Positions 53,086 through 59,506 of a DNA stretch of 64,000 nt are shown here, piece by piece. This stretch comes from CAVRXQ01 sp963725215 (GTDB lineage Bacteria > Actinomycetota > Acidimicrobiia > Acidimicrobiales > Bog-793). Each line of letters begins with the position of its first letter. The stretch's first letter is position 1. The notes beneath the pieces are model-generated. The model worked only from the letters and a program-made list of their open reading frames with translations, did not search any database and was not told the DNA's origin. A program made the position numbers and the translations under genes. The stretch lies in assembly GCA_963725215.1 (NCBI GenBank), contig CAVRXQ010000003.1, positions 76,116 to 140,115 of the forward strand, written 5' to 3'.

Positions 53086-53416
53086 CAGTTCACTTCCTGG
53101 GCCTTCACCGAAAACGTCCGTCGACACGAACTGATCGGTTCGATGGGCACGACCGGCGACTGTTACGACAACGCCCCGATGGAGTCGTTCTGGGGATCGA
53201 TGCAGATCGAACTCCTCAACCGGCAAAAGTGGACGACGATCGCCGAGTTGAGCAAAGCCATTGCCGACTACATCGAGAACTTCTACAACCCGGCGCGACG
53301 ACATAGCTCGCTCGAGTACCTGACCCCGAACGAATTCGAAGACCTACACTCACCAACCCAAACCCAGACCACGTTGTCATAACCGTGGTCCACTCGATGG
53401 GGTCCAGGGCATTGAA

Positions 53417-53491
53417 TGGAGGCGATGGGACTCGAACCCCGAACTCCTGACCGCCAGAAGCTGCGCCCCCGCCCGAGATTTCACCGCCTCT
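53417..53491 (-). repeat. tRNA-like 75-base remnant R4
   Basis: On the minus strand a 3' half ends GGGGTTCGAGTCCCATCGCC TCCA, and the first seven bases (AGAGGCG, 53491-53485) pair at six of seven positions with the acceptor strand CGCCTCC. The span is tRNA-sized, but no good D-arm or anticodon stem forms and the T-stem has two mismatches, so I regard it as a decayed tRNA or an attachment-site remnant. It directly follows element A. Confidence 0.5.
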
Positions 53492-53524
53492 GTGCGCGTC
53501 CAATTCGCGATCACGACCTCCGCG

Positions 53525-53923
53525 TCAAGCCGCCTTTGGCCGCCTGCGGTATCGGCTTCTCCAAATGCTGCGGCCGTCAGGATGCTTCGCGTCGCTCAGA
53601 CGGTGACGCAGCTGCCAGATCCGCAGTGAGCCAACCACTGCTGCGAACAGCACACCACCGATCGCGGCAAGGAGGAGAGCCACACCAAGTGGCATTGCGC
53701 CGTGGGCTGTGAAGTACGAGATCTTTACCCGCTTCGTGTTCTGGAGGATGAACACCAGCAACAGCGCGAGCACCACGGTCGCGATGATGACTCCCACCCA
53801 CGTTCCTGAGATTCGAGTCCCCCGAGTCGGATGTGGTGGGGCAGTCTCGGCGAGGCTGGGCGGCGATTCGCTCGGGGTCGCGTGTAGCGGGGCATCCTCC
53901 GAAGCTGGAGGTGTGTCGGTCAT
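53525..53923 (-). CDS. LapA-domain (DUF1049) membrane protein
   Basis: A 132-residue protein: a Pro/Ser-rich N-terminus of about 38 residues, then two membrane helices joined by the conserved turn (VVLALLLVFILQNTKRVKIS, PLGVALLLAAIGGVLFAAVV), the LapA/YciS pattern, and a basic tail. The QNT motif at the end of helix 1 is characteristic. The ATG shares a base with the upstream stop (TGATG) and is preceded by AGGAG. It is the last gene of a three-gene run. Confidence 0.87.
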   Translation of the reverse strand: MTDTPPASEDAPLHATPSESPPSLAETAPPHPTRGTRISGTWVGVIIATVVLALLLVFILQNTKRVKISYFTAHGAMPLGVALLLAAIGGVLFAAVVGSLRIWQLRHRLSDAKHPDGRSIWRSRYRRRPKAA

Positions 53924-54123
53924 CACAACTCCTGGTATTCGCCGGCGGCTTCGCGCCCGGGTGGTGACGTCCGGGCTCGACGCTTGCCGACGGGACGGTC
54001 TGCCTTCTCTGGCGACAGTTTGTCATCAACGCGAAGCGAGGGATCCTGGAACGAACCTGGCGACTGCATCCGGCCTTTGTCGTCCTGCCACCAGCCTGCG
54101 GGCTTCTGCACGTATTTCGTCAT
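53923..54123 (-). CDS. Small conserved-looking protein, unknown
   Basis: A 66-residue hydrophilic protein, MTKYVQKPAGWWQDDKGRMQ and onwards, with an early WW pair and a basic C-terminal half. The motif GWWQDDKGRMQSPG resembles the short DUF2510-like segment that accompanies SHOCT or membrane proteins. GGAGG lies about 9 bases before the ATG at 54123. It is tightly linked to LapA (TGATG) and to the regulator gene. Confidence 0.65.
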   Translation of the reverse strand: MTKYVQKPAGWWQDDKGRMQSPGSFQDPSLRVDDKLSPEKADRPVGKRRARTSPPGREAAGEYQEL

Positions 54124-54140
54124 CGGCGGCTTCCTCCAGG

Positions 54141-54428
54141 TCAATTGGGGACCTTCGTGTTGACCAAAAGTTCCAACACCTCACCGATCGTTCGTTCTCG
54201 ACCGATTGCTTCTCCGAGGGGCAAATCGGTCTGGATGGAGTAGCGGTTGCGACGGCCGTTTTTGTCCTTCACGACGTAGCCGGATGAAATGAGGTCGGTG
54301 ACGATGCCGTACGCGCTGCGCTCGGTGATGCCGACCGTCGTGGCGATGTCGCGCAACCGAACCCCGGGGTCGTGAGCGATGCAGACAAGGACTCGGGCAT
54401 GATTGGTGAGGAAGCTCCACTCCGCCAT
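54141..54428 (-). CDS. Winged-helix transcriptional regulator (MarR/ArsR-like)
   Basis: A 95-residue DNA-binding protein: WSFLTNHARVLVCIAHDPGV, LRDIATTVGITERSAYGIVT, DLISSGYVVKDKNGRRNRYS, that is HTH plus wing, followed by a short dimerisation helix. No metal-binding Cys is present. It is divergent from hsp20 with a symmetric dyad between the two starts, which suggests that it represses hsp20 and its own operon. Confidence 0.85.
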   Translation of the reverse strand: MAEWSFLTNHARVLVCIAHDPGVRLRDIATTVGITERSAYGIVTDLISSGYVVKDKNGRRNRYSIQTDLPLGEAIGRERTIGEVLELLVNTKVPN

Positions 54429-54440
54429 AGAGACGAAGTG

Positions 54441-54470
54441 TAGCAGAATATTTCTAGAAGTAGATTGCTA
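54441..54470. promoter_or_regulatory. Symmetric dyad between the regulator and hsp20
   Basis: TAGCA (54441-54445) and TGCTA (54466-54470) are inverted around the palindrome TTCTAGAA (54452-54459), all with the same centre. The region is the only AT-rich part of the divergent interval, so it probably contains the promoters and the operator. Confidence 0.5.
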
Positions 54471-54563
54471 GTTATATGGATCTGGAGTAGAGTGAGTCAC
54501 AGACCCCCAGGCCCTCCTGTCGCCGACACCGAGTTGCTCGAGAGTCAGCGAAAGGATGAAACC

Positions 54564-55001
54564 ATGTTGATGCGATTCGAACCATTCAGTGAGTTCGACC
54601 GGATCACTGAGCAGTTGAAGAGCGAACGCCGTGCTTGGCAGATCCCCGTCGACGCATACCGACGGGACGATGAGTTCAAGTTGCTGCTCGACCTGCCGGG
54701 CACCGATCCAGACTCGATCGAGGTGACCGTCGACAACGATGTCCTCACCGTGCGAGGCACGCGCACCTGGCTCCGTTTCGATGACGACCAGATCGCGATT
54801 ACCGAGCGGCCCAAGGGCGAATTCAGCCGCCAGCTGTTCCTCGGGGAGAGCCTAGATCGCAACAAGATCACGGCCTCTTACGAAGATGGCGTGCTCACCC
54901 TCACGATCCCCGTGATCGCGCAGGCGAAGCCGCGCAAGGTCAAGATCGTCCACGCAAAGGTCGCGGCAAAGCCCGTCGCCCCAGTATTGACCTCCGTGTG
55001 A
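54564..55001 (+). CDS. Hsp20/alpha-crystallin small heat-shock protein
   Basis: A 145-residue sHSP: short N-terminal arm (MLMRFEPFSEFDRITEQL), alpha-crystallin domain (IPVDAYRRDDEFKLLLDLPG, VTVDNDVLTVRGTR, GEFSRQLFLGESLDRNKI, ASYEDGVLTLTIPV) and a C-terminal tail with an IxI-like segment (KVKIVHA). It binds unfolding proteins in an ATP-independent way. AAAGG lies 8 bases before the ATG. A strong terminator follows. Confidence 0.94.
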   Translation: MLMRFEPFSEFDRITEQLKSERRAWQIPVDAYRRDDEFKLLLDLPGTDPDSIEVTVDNDVLTVRGTRTWLRFDDDQIAITERPKGEFSRQLFLGESLDRNKITASYEDGVLTLTIPVIAQAKPRKVKIVHAKVAAKPVAPVLTSV

Positions 55002-55013
55002 GGTCCTAGTCGA

Positions 55014-55049
55014 ACAAGAGCGGCTCCCGCTGGAGGGAGCCGCTCTTGT
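55014..55049 (+). terminator. Hairpin terminator of hsp20
   Basis: A perfect 15-bp stem (55014-55028 with 55035-55049), core AAGAGCGGCTCCC, loop GCTGGA, 12 bases after the hsp20 stop. Only a short TTG follows, as is usual in high-GC genomes. Confidence 0.85.
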
Positions 55050-55155
55050 GAAGGCTCCTCCCAGCTCAACTTGCTCGTCGACCTGGCAGATGTTGGGCTT
55101 ATCCCAAAGTGCAGAAGCGCGTACCCGAATACGCGCTGCGGACGCCGCAGCGGAT

Positions 55156-55341
55156 TTACTCTGCTCTAGGCCTCTTGAAAAGTACGGCGAGGCTTCCGTC
55201 TTCCAGGATGGTCATTCCAACCGCTTCCCAGCCCCGCTCACCTTCCTCGTTCAACGCATGGACTGCGGCGGACGCGCCGGGTGCATGCGTAGGCGGCTCG
55301 AACCGGGCAAGCGAGACGATCAAGTACTCCCAGGTTGTCAC
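55156..55341 (-). CDS. DUF4177-like small protein
   Basis: A 61-residue protein from the GTG at 55341: TTWEYLIVSLARFEP, then LNEEGERGWEAVGMTILEDG and LAVLFKRP, the pattern of DUF4177 and related small beta proteins. Function unknown. It converges on hsp20. The frame extends 14 codons upstream to another start. Confidence 0.72.
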   Translation of the reverse strand: MTTWEYLIVSLARFEPPTHAPGASAAVHALNEEGERGWEAVGMTILEDGSLAVLFKRPRAE

Positions 55342-55425
55342 ACCCCCATCTTGTCTAAAGGACGTGTCGGTTGAAACGCCCACCGGGAGGTCCGCCGCGG
55401 GAAGATATGGATTCGCGTCTGCAAC

Positions 55426-55656
55426 TCATAGCGTCCGATGTTGGATTCTTCGGTGGAGGTGAGCGGACTCGAACGCTCCCGTGAAGTACATGGGAAAATA
55501 GGTGGAGCTGAACTCCATTCGCGTGCGCTGCGAGAGCTCGTGCGCGCGCTCGATTCGGCCACGGGAGAGCAACTCGGTCACGTCGGTACGGGCCTCGTCG
55601 AGAAGTCGCGTGATACCAGCCGGCCAGTCGCGATCGTCGGGCTCAATCTTGGGCAT
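55426..55656 (-). CDS. Possible small helical protein whose end runs into repeat R3
   Basis: A 76-residue frame. The first 55 residues (ITRLLDEARTDVTELLSRGR, IERAHELSQRTRMEFSS) look like real helical protein; the last part is encoded by the tRNA-like repeat R3. I read it as a gene cut at its 3' end by an insertion or recombination at R3. No family recognised. Confidence 0.35.
   Translation of the reverse strand: MPKIEPDDRDWPAGITRLLDEARTDVTELLSRGRIERAHELSQRTRMEFSSTYFPMYFTGAFESAHLHRRIQHRTL
55452..55474 (-). repeat. tRNA 3'-end fragment R3
   Basis: 23 bases identical to 49512-49534 in R2, including the T-loop side TTCGAGT, the acceptor strand CACCTCC and ACC. The rest of the tRNA half differs. 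It lies in the same orientation as R1, R2 and R4. Confidence 0.7.
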
Positions 55657-55776
55657 GGGTCTTTGCCCATCTTGCTTCGCTCTAGCTCCGGGCGCGCTCC
55701 GGGCACGAAAGGGCGCGGATGAAGTCCCGCGTGCTGCCTCGAGCTACCCGCCATGATCGAGATCCCTGTCACATGA

Positions 55777-55801
55777 CCGGCAGCGAGGATCGCATTCGCG
55801 C
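55777..55801 (+). repeat. Direct repeat flanking the monooxygenase-like gene, copy 1
   Basis: CCGGCAGCGAGGATCGC is repeated exactly at 56244-56260; similarity continues for 8 more bases with two mismatches. The two copies bracket one small gene. Confidence 0.7.
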
Positions 55802-55872
55802 TGTTCGTGTCTCATGTTGGAGAAAGCTTTGCCCCGGAGTACGGTGAGCTCGACCGACCACGGAGGAAAAGC

Positions 55873-56154
55873 ATGAGCATCCTTGTGCGCTTTACAGGGG
55901 CGCCAGACATGACAGCCGCGAAGTACGACGCAGCGATGCCCCGTATTGAGGCCTCGGGCGAGTGGCCGCCTGCAGGACTCGACTACCACGTTGCTTTCAA
56001 TTCCGGTGGCACTTTCCGGGTCAGCGAAATCTGGGATTCAACGGAGCAGTTCGAAGCGTTCGGTCAACGCCTTATGCCGATTCTCGCCGAAAGCGACATC
56101 AAACTCGCTGGGCCGCCCGAGGTCATTGACATCCACAACATCGTCAAGCGGTAG
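55873..56154 (+). CDS. Antibiotic-biosynthesis-monooxygenase-like (dimeric alpha-beta barrel) protein
   Basis: A 93-residue protein: MSILVRFTGAPDMTAAKYDA, LDYHVAFNSGGTFRVSEIWD and EQFEAFGQRLMPILAESDIK, the ferredoxin-like fold of ABM/DUF family proteins with a putative ligand pocket. GGAGGAAAAGC precedes the ATG. Its role is unknown. It lies between two short direct repeats just upstream of the IS110 element. Confidence 0.8.
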   Translation: MSILVRFTGAPDMTAAKYDAAMPRIEASGEWPPAGLDYHVAFNSGGTFRVSEIWDSTEQFEAFGQRLMPILAESDIKLAGPPEVIDIHNIVKR

Positions 56155-56243
56155 CTGCCCCCGAGAGGCCCTTCAGAAGTGCGGACGGCCACCGATCCGA
56201 TTCGAAACGCTCCGCCAACTCGCCTCTGGAATGTCGCACCTAC

Positions 56244-56268
56244 CCGGCAGCGAGGATCGCGTTAGCGC
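56244..56268 (+). repeat. Direct repeat flanking the monooxygenase-like gene, copy 2
   Basis: Second copy of CCGGCAGCGAGGATCGC. It lies about 40 bases upstream of the structured segment before the IS110 transposase. Confidence 0.7.
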
Positions 56269-56308
56269 CGAAGGATCCGTCGCTTCGTTGATGGAACTGG
56301 CAGCGTGA

Positions 56309-56510
56309 GGGTGAGTGCCCAAACCAGGTCTGACCCAACGAAACCGGCTGACGTCCTTGCGGACTGTCCTTTGATCGATCAGTCGACCCGGCCCGGGCAC
56401 TCGCCCGACACCCACCGGTTGGACGGAGTGACCTCATAGGAGCCTGCCGAACAGGCCCATCGCTGTCTTGTCCGTCGTCCAGCAGGTCGGTGCCACCCCA
56501 CCGGCTTAAG
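56309..56510 (+). ncRNA. Candidate IS110 bridge RNA region
   Basis: GGGTGAGTGCCC (56309-56320) pairs with GGGCACTCGCCC (56395-56406), 12 pairs with one G-T, enclosing 74 bases that hold GTCC-TTGC-GGAC (56353-56364) and the palindrome TGATCGATCA. A second hairpin, GCCTG-CCGAA-CAGGC (56442-56456), follows. IS110-group elements encode a structured guide RNA (bridge RNA) in the non-coding sequence upstream of the transposase, and this position fits. The ends, the guide loops and the element boundary are not determined. Confidence 0.5.
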
Positions 56511-56518
56511 ACGAAGGG

Positions 56519-57577
56519 ATGACAGTGACCACTTTGACACGAAGCATCACAGGAGGAGTCGACACGCACCTCGACGTGCACGTCGCGGCAGCACTCGACG
56601 ATCGCGGCGCCCTCCTCGGCATCGCGAGCTTTGCGACGAACCTCCGCGGCTATCGCGAACTGCTCACCTGGTTGCAGAGCTTTGGTGAGGTCGAGCTCGT
56701 CGGTGTCGAAGGCACCGGCTCTTATGGAGCGGGGCTCACCCGACACCTGCACGGCGCGAAGGTCCGTGTCGTCGAGATCGACCGTCCCAATCGCCAGCGT
56801 CGCCGGCGCCGAGGGAAGTCCGACCCCGAAGACGCGGTCGCCGCAGCCCGTGCCGCCAACGCGGGCGAGGCGAACGGCGTGGCAAAGACGAGAGACGGGA
56901 ACGTCGAGGCCATGCGGGTGATGCGGGTCGCTCGATCATCAGCGCGAAGGGCTCGGACCCAGGCGCTCAACCAGATGCGAAGCCTCGTCTCGACCGCACC
57001 CGAGCCGATCCGCGAAGAGCTGCGCTACCTGAACGTCTATCGGCTTCTCGAGCACTGCGTCGCTTATCGCCCCGCTGACAAACGCGATCTCGTCTCGGTC
57101 ACCAAGCGCACGCTCAAGATGCTCGCCCAACGATCGGTCTCACTCGAAGAAGAGATCCGCGAGCTCGACGCGATGCTGAAGCCGCTCGTCCGCGAAACGG
57201 CACCGGAGCTCATCTCATGCTCGGGGGTCGGAACAGACGTCGCTTCCGCCCTTCTCGTCGCCGCCGGCGACAACCCCGAACGGCTCAGAAACGAGGCGAC
57301 CTTTGCTCATCTCTGTGGTGTGTCGCCGATCGACGCGAGCAGCGGCAAGCACGAACGACACCGCCTCAACAGAAGCGGCGACCGCCACGCCAATTCGGCG
57401 CTGTGGCACATCGTCATCACCCGCATGGTCTGTGATCCGCGGACTCGCTATTACATCGAACGGCGGATGAAGGAGGGGCTGACGAAGAAGGAGGCCGTTC
57501 GCTGTCTCAAGCGCTACGTCGCCCGCGAAGTGTACGAACTATTACCTCGTCGGCATTTCGCTATTGACAGTCCATAG
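56519..57577 (+). CDS. IS110-family transposase/recombinase
   Basis: A 352-residue protein. The N-terminal RuvC-like DEDD domain has GVDTHLDVHVAA (first Asp), VGVEGTGSYGAGL (Glu) and KSDPEDAVAAARAA (Asp pair). The C-terminal Tnp_20 domain has ELISCSGVGTDVASALLVAA and IDASSGKHERHRLNRSGDRH, with the catalytic Ser. The reading frame is full length and uninterrupted. IS110 recombinases insert without terminal repeats, guided by an RNA. CATAGGAGC occurs on both sides (56435-56443 and 57573-57581). Confidence 0.93.
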   Translation: MTVTTLTRSITGGVDTHLDVHVAAALDDRGALLGIASFATNLRGYRELLTWLQSFGEVELVGVEGTGSYGAGLTRHLHGAKVRVVEIDRPNRQRRRRRGKSDPEDAVAAARAANAGEANGVAKTRDGNVEAMRVMRVARSSARRARTQALNQMRSLVSTAPEPIREELRYLNVYRLLEHCVAYRPADKRDLVSVTKRTLKMLAQRSVSLEEEIRELDAMLKPLVRETAPELISCSGVGTDVASALLVAAGDNPERLRNEATFAHLCGVSPIDASSGKHERHRLNRSGDRHANSALWHIVITRMVCDPRTRYYIERRMKEGLTKKEAVRCLKRYVAREVYELLPRRHFAIDSP

Positions 57578-57612
57578 GAGCATCGATCGGGGATAGTTCG
57601 GAACACTGTGTG

Positions 57613-58841
57613 TTCAAACGGTGCACGCAATAACTCCGTGAGCTATCGACGTCTCGTCGACTCACCGAGGAGGTTGCGTGATGCGTCCGAAAATGGGGCA
57701 CCTCACCGCAGAGGAACGTCGTCTCGCCCGACGTCTTCGCGATCAAGGAAAGACCTTCCGCGAGATCGGTGCAGCGATTGGGTGTTCTCGTCAGTCGCGC
57801 GCACTGGGCAGTCACTCGCCCTTCAAAGCGAAGACTTCCCACTCCGCTATGGCAGCCCTCATCGGGTCACTTGTCGCTCGCTGAGCGAGAGGAGATCAGC
57901 TTCGGGATCCGCAGTGGTGCGAGCCACTCTTCGATCGCGAGATCACTCGGGCGCTCCATCTCGACTGTGTCGCGCGAGGTTGCCGCCAACGGCGGTCGAG
58001 GCGAGTATCGGGCGTGGCGAGCTCACGAGCGAGCCGAGTGTCGCTCGAAGCGCCCGAAGCCTCACAAGTTCGATCACCAGCCACTTGTCGACCAGGTATC
58101 GACGTGGCTCGGCGAGTGGTGGTCCCCGAAGGCGATCGCCCGGCCGATTGCGCCTCGAGTTCCCACACGATCCGATGATGTGGGTGAGCCACGAGACCAT
58201 CTACTTGAGCCTCTATGTGCAAGGGCGCGGAGAGCTGCGACGAGAGCTCGCGAGGTGTCTCCGCACTGGTCGAGCCCAGCGCCGCTCCCACGGCCGGCAG
58301 CGAGCCGGGGGACGGTTGCCGAACATGGTGATGATCTCGGAACGCCCGCCCGAGGTCGCCGACCGCGCCGTCCCCGGACACTGGGAAGGCGACCTCATCA
58401 TCGGGAAGGACAGCGCCTCTGCTGTTGGCACCCTCGTCGAACGTTCGACGCGCTACGTGATGCTCCTGCATCTCCCTGAAGGTCGCGACGCCGAGAAAGT
58501 CGACGCGGCGATGCGAAGAGCAATCGCCACGCTGCCACGACAGCTCGTCCGTTCCATCACCTGGGACCAAGGAAAGGAGCTCGCCCTGCACTCGTCCTTC
58601 ACCATCGACACGGGCATCCAGATCTACTTCTGTGATCCGCACAGTCCCTGGCAGCGAGGCTCGAACGAGAACACCAATGGGTTGCTTCGGCAATACATGC
58701 CGAAAGGAACCGATCTCTCAACTCACTCCGCAGAGGCTCTCGAGCTGATCGCACTCAGCCTCAACACCCGCCCACGCGAGACCCTCGGCTATCTGACACC
58801 ATCAGAGAAACTTGCTGAGCTTGTTGCGTTGACCGGTTGAA
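57613..58841 (+). mobile_element. IS30-family element D, decayed
   Basis: Inverted repeats TTCAAACGGTGCACGCAATA (left, from 57613) and the matching TTCAACCGGTCAACGCAACA (right, read on the minus strand from 58841) bound a single transposase gene. The repeats resemble those of element C in their TTCAA outer end. Target duplication is not clear. Confidence 0.82.
57678..58840 (+). pseudogene. IS30-family transposase with two frameshifts
   Basis: Three frames carry successive parts: MRPKMGHLTAEERRLARRLR (from 57678); then from about 57785 GHLSLAEREEISFGIRSGAS, SIARSLGRSISTVSREVAAN; then from about 58145 WVSHETIYLSLYVQGRG, ISERPPEVADRAVPGHWEGD, ITWDQGKELALHSSF and DPHSPWQRGSNENTNGLLRQ. All three DDE segments are still present. 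Each break needs a single-base change, so the gene is recently inactivated or the assembly has two indels. Confidence 0.88.
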
Positions 58842-59009
58842 TCCGCCCACCGTCTCCTCTGAATATTTAGGGGCACCAACCCACAGGGTTCGCATCGGAG
58901 GGTTGGCTGGTAAGGCGTTGACCCTGCCCGACCTGCGGCAACAGGCGGCAGTGCGCGGCAGCTCGAGGCGGCACGCGGCAAGTCCGACGCGCCCTTTCGC
59001 GCCCGTGGA

Positions 59010-59177
59010 GCCGCTCAGTTGCTCGCAGAAGCGTCGGAACGCTGGCAACTCCCACATCACGCCGAGATGACTGAAGGCGCCCTGCACATAGACGACGTCA
59101 GGGGGACCCTCGCCGAGGATCTGGTAGGCGACGTGTACGTCGCCACTCTTGGCAAATCGTGTTCGTGGTGCATCCAC
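59010..59177 (-). pseudogene. Truncated alpha/beta-hydrolase-type gene
   Basis: The GTG at 59177 starts MDAPRTRFAKSGDVHVAYQI, LGEGPPDVVYVQGAFSHLGV and MWELPAFRRFCEQLSG, the beginning of alpha/beta hydrolases that often precede an adenylate cyclase domain. After 56 residues the similarity ends and the frame continues into unrelated sequence up to element D. The rest of the gene is missing, probably removed with the IS insertion. Confidence 0.7.
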
Positions 59178-59506
59178 CGCGCGAGAGCCTGCTGCAACCT
59201 GGGCAGCTGGACAATCTTTCGATGGCGCTTTTTCCTCGCGCAGGGATCGCGCACCGCCGGCGGTCTGAGCGTTCGGCAGGGGCGGGGTTCCGTTCGGATG
59301 GCGGATGTCAACGGTCTCCGACTGGCGAATCGCTCCTTGTAGCCGCCTACCCGGCGTTAGCGGGCAGTCTCAGCGCACTATTGGCCTGAGCGTTTTGGGC
59401 GACCCGAACTTCCGAATCGCGGTATAGCGCAACGGGCGCTTGCGACACGCGGGGCGCCGTGCGGCACGATGCCGGTCGAGGCGAGGACCTAGAAGGGATC
59501 TGCAAA
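59178..59506. other. Intergenic stretch without a recognisable gene
   Basis: About 330 bases between the truncated hydrolase gene and the GT1 gene. Only short frames without motifs. It should contain the promoter of the GT1 gene; I see no clear boxes. Confidence 0.45.

Larger units (their letters stand above)
50063..53382 (+). pseudogene. IS3-family OrfB of element A, split into three pieces
   Basis: Piece 1 (50063-50398) is the N-terminal part, YSERRGCAVVGLDRSTYYD to GVKNLKNAPTCE. Piece 2 (51704-51949) is DLVDRNFAANGPNELWLTDI through VIHSDHGTQ. Piece 3 (53089-53382) is FTSWAFTENVRRHELIGSMG to the stop. The rejoined frame is complete at about 296 residues with all three DDE residues (WLTDITEH, HSDHGTQ, APMESFWG). 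The piece 1-2 junction is TGT GAG|GAC and the piece 2-3 junction CAG|TTC, each at the copy of the target duplication. Confidence 0.88.
49710..53406 (+). mobile_element. IS3-family element A, interrupted by two other insertion sequences
   Basis: Imperfect terminal repeats share AGTGGACCAC near both ends (about 49728 and 53386-53395), and both outer ends begin TG when read inwards. After removing elements B (1302 bp plus 3) and C (1136 bp plus 3), about 1250 bp remain, a normal IS3-family length, with complete orfA and orfB coding sequence. The exact outer boundaries and target duplication are uncertain. Confidence 0.8.
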
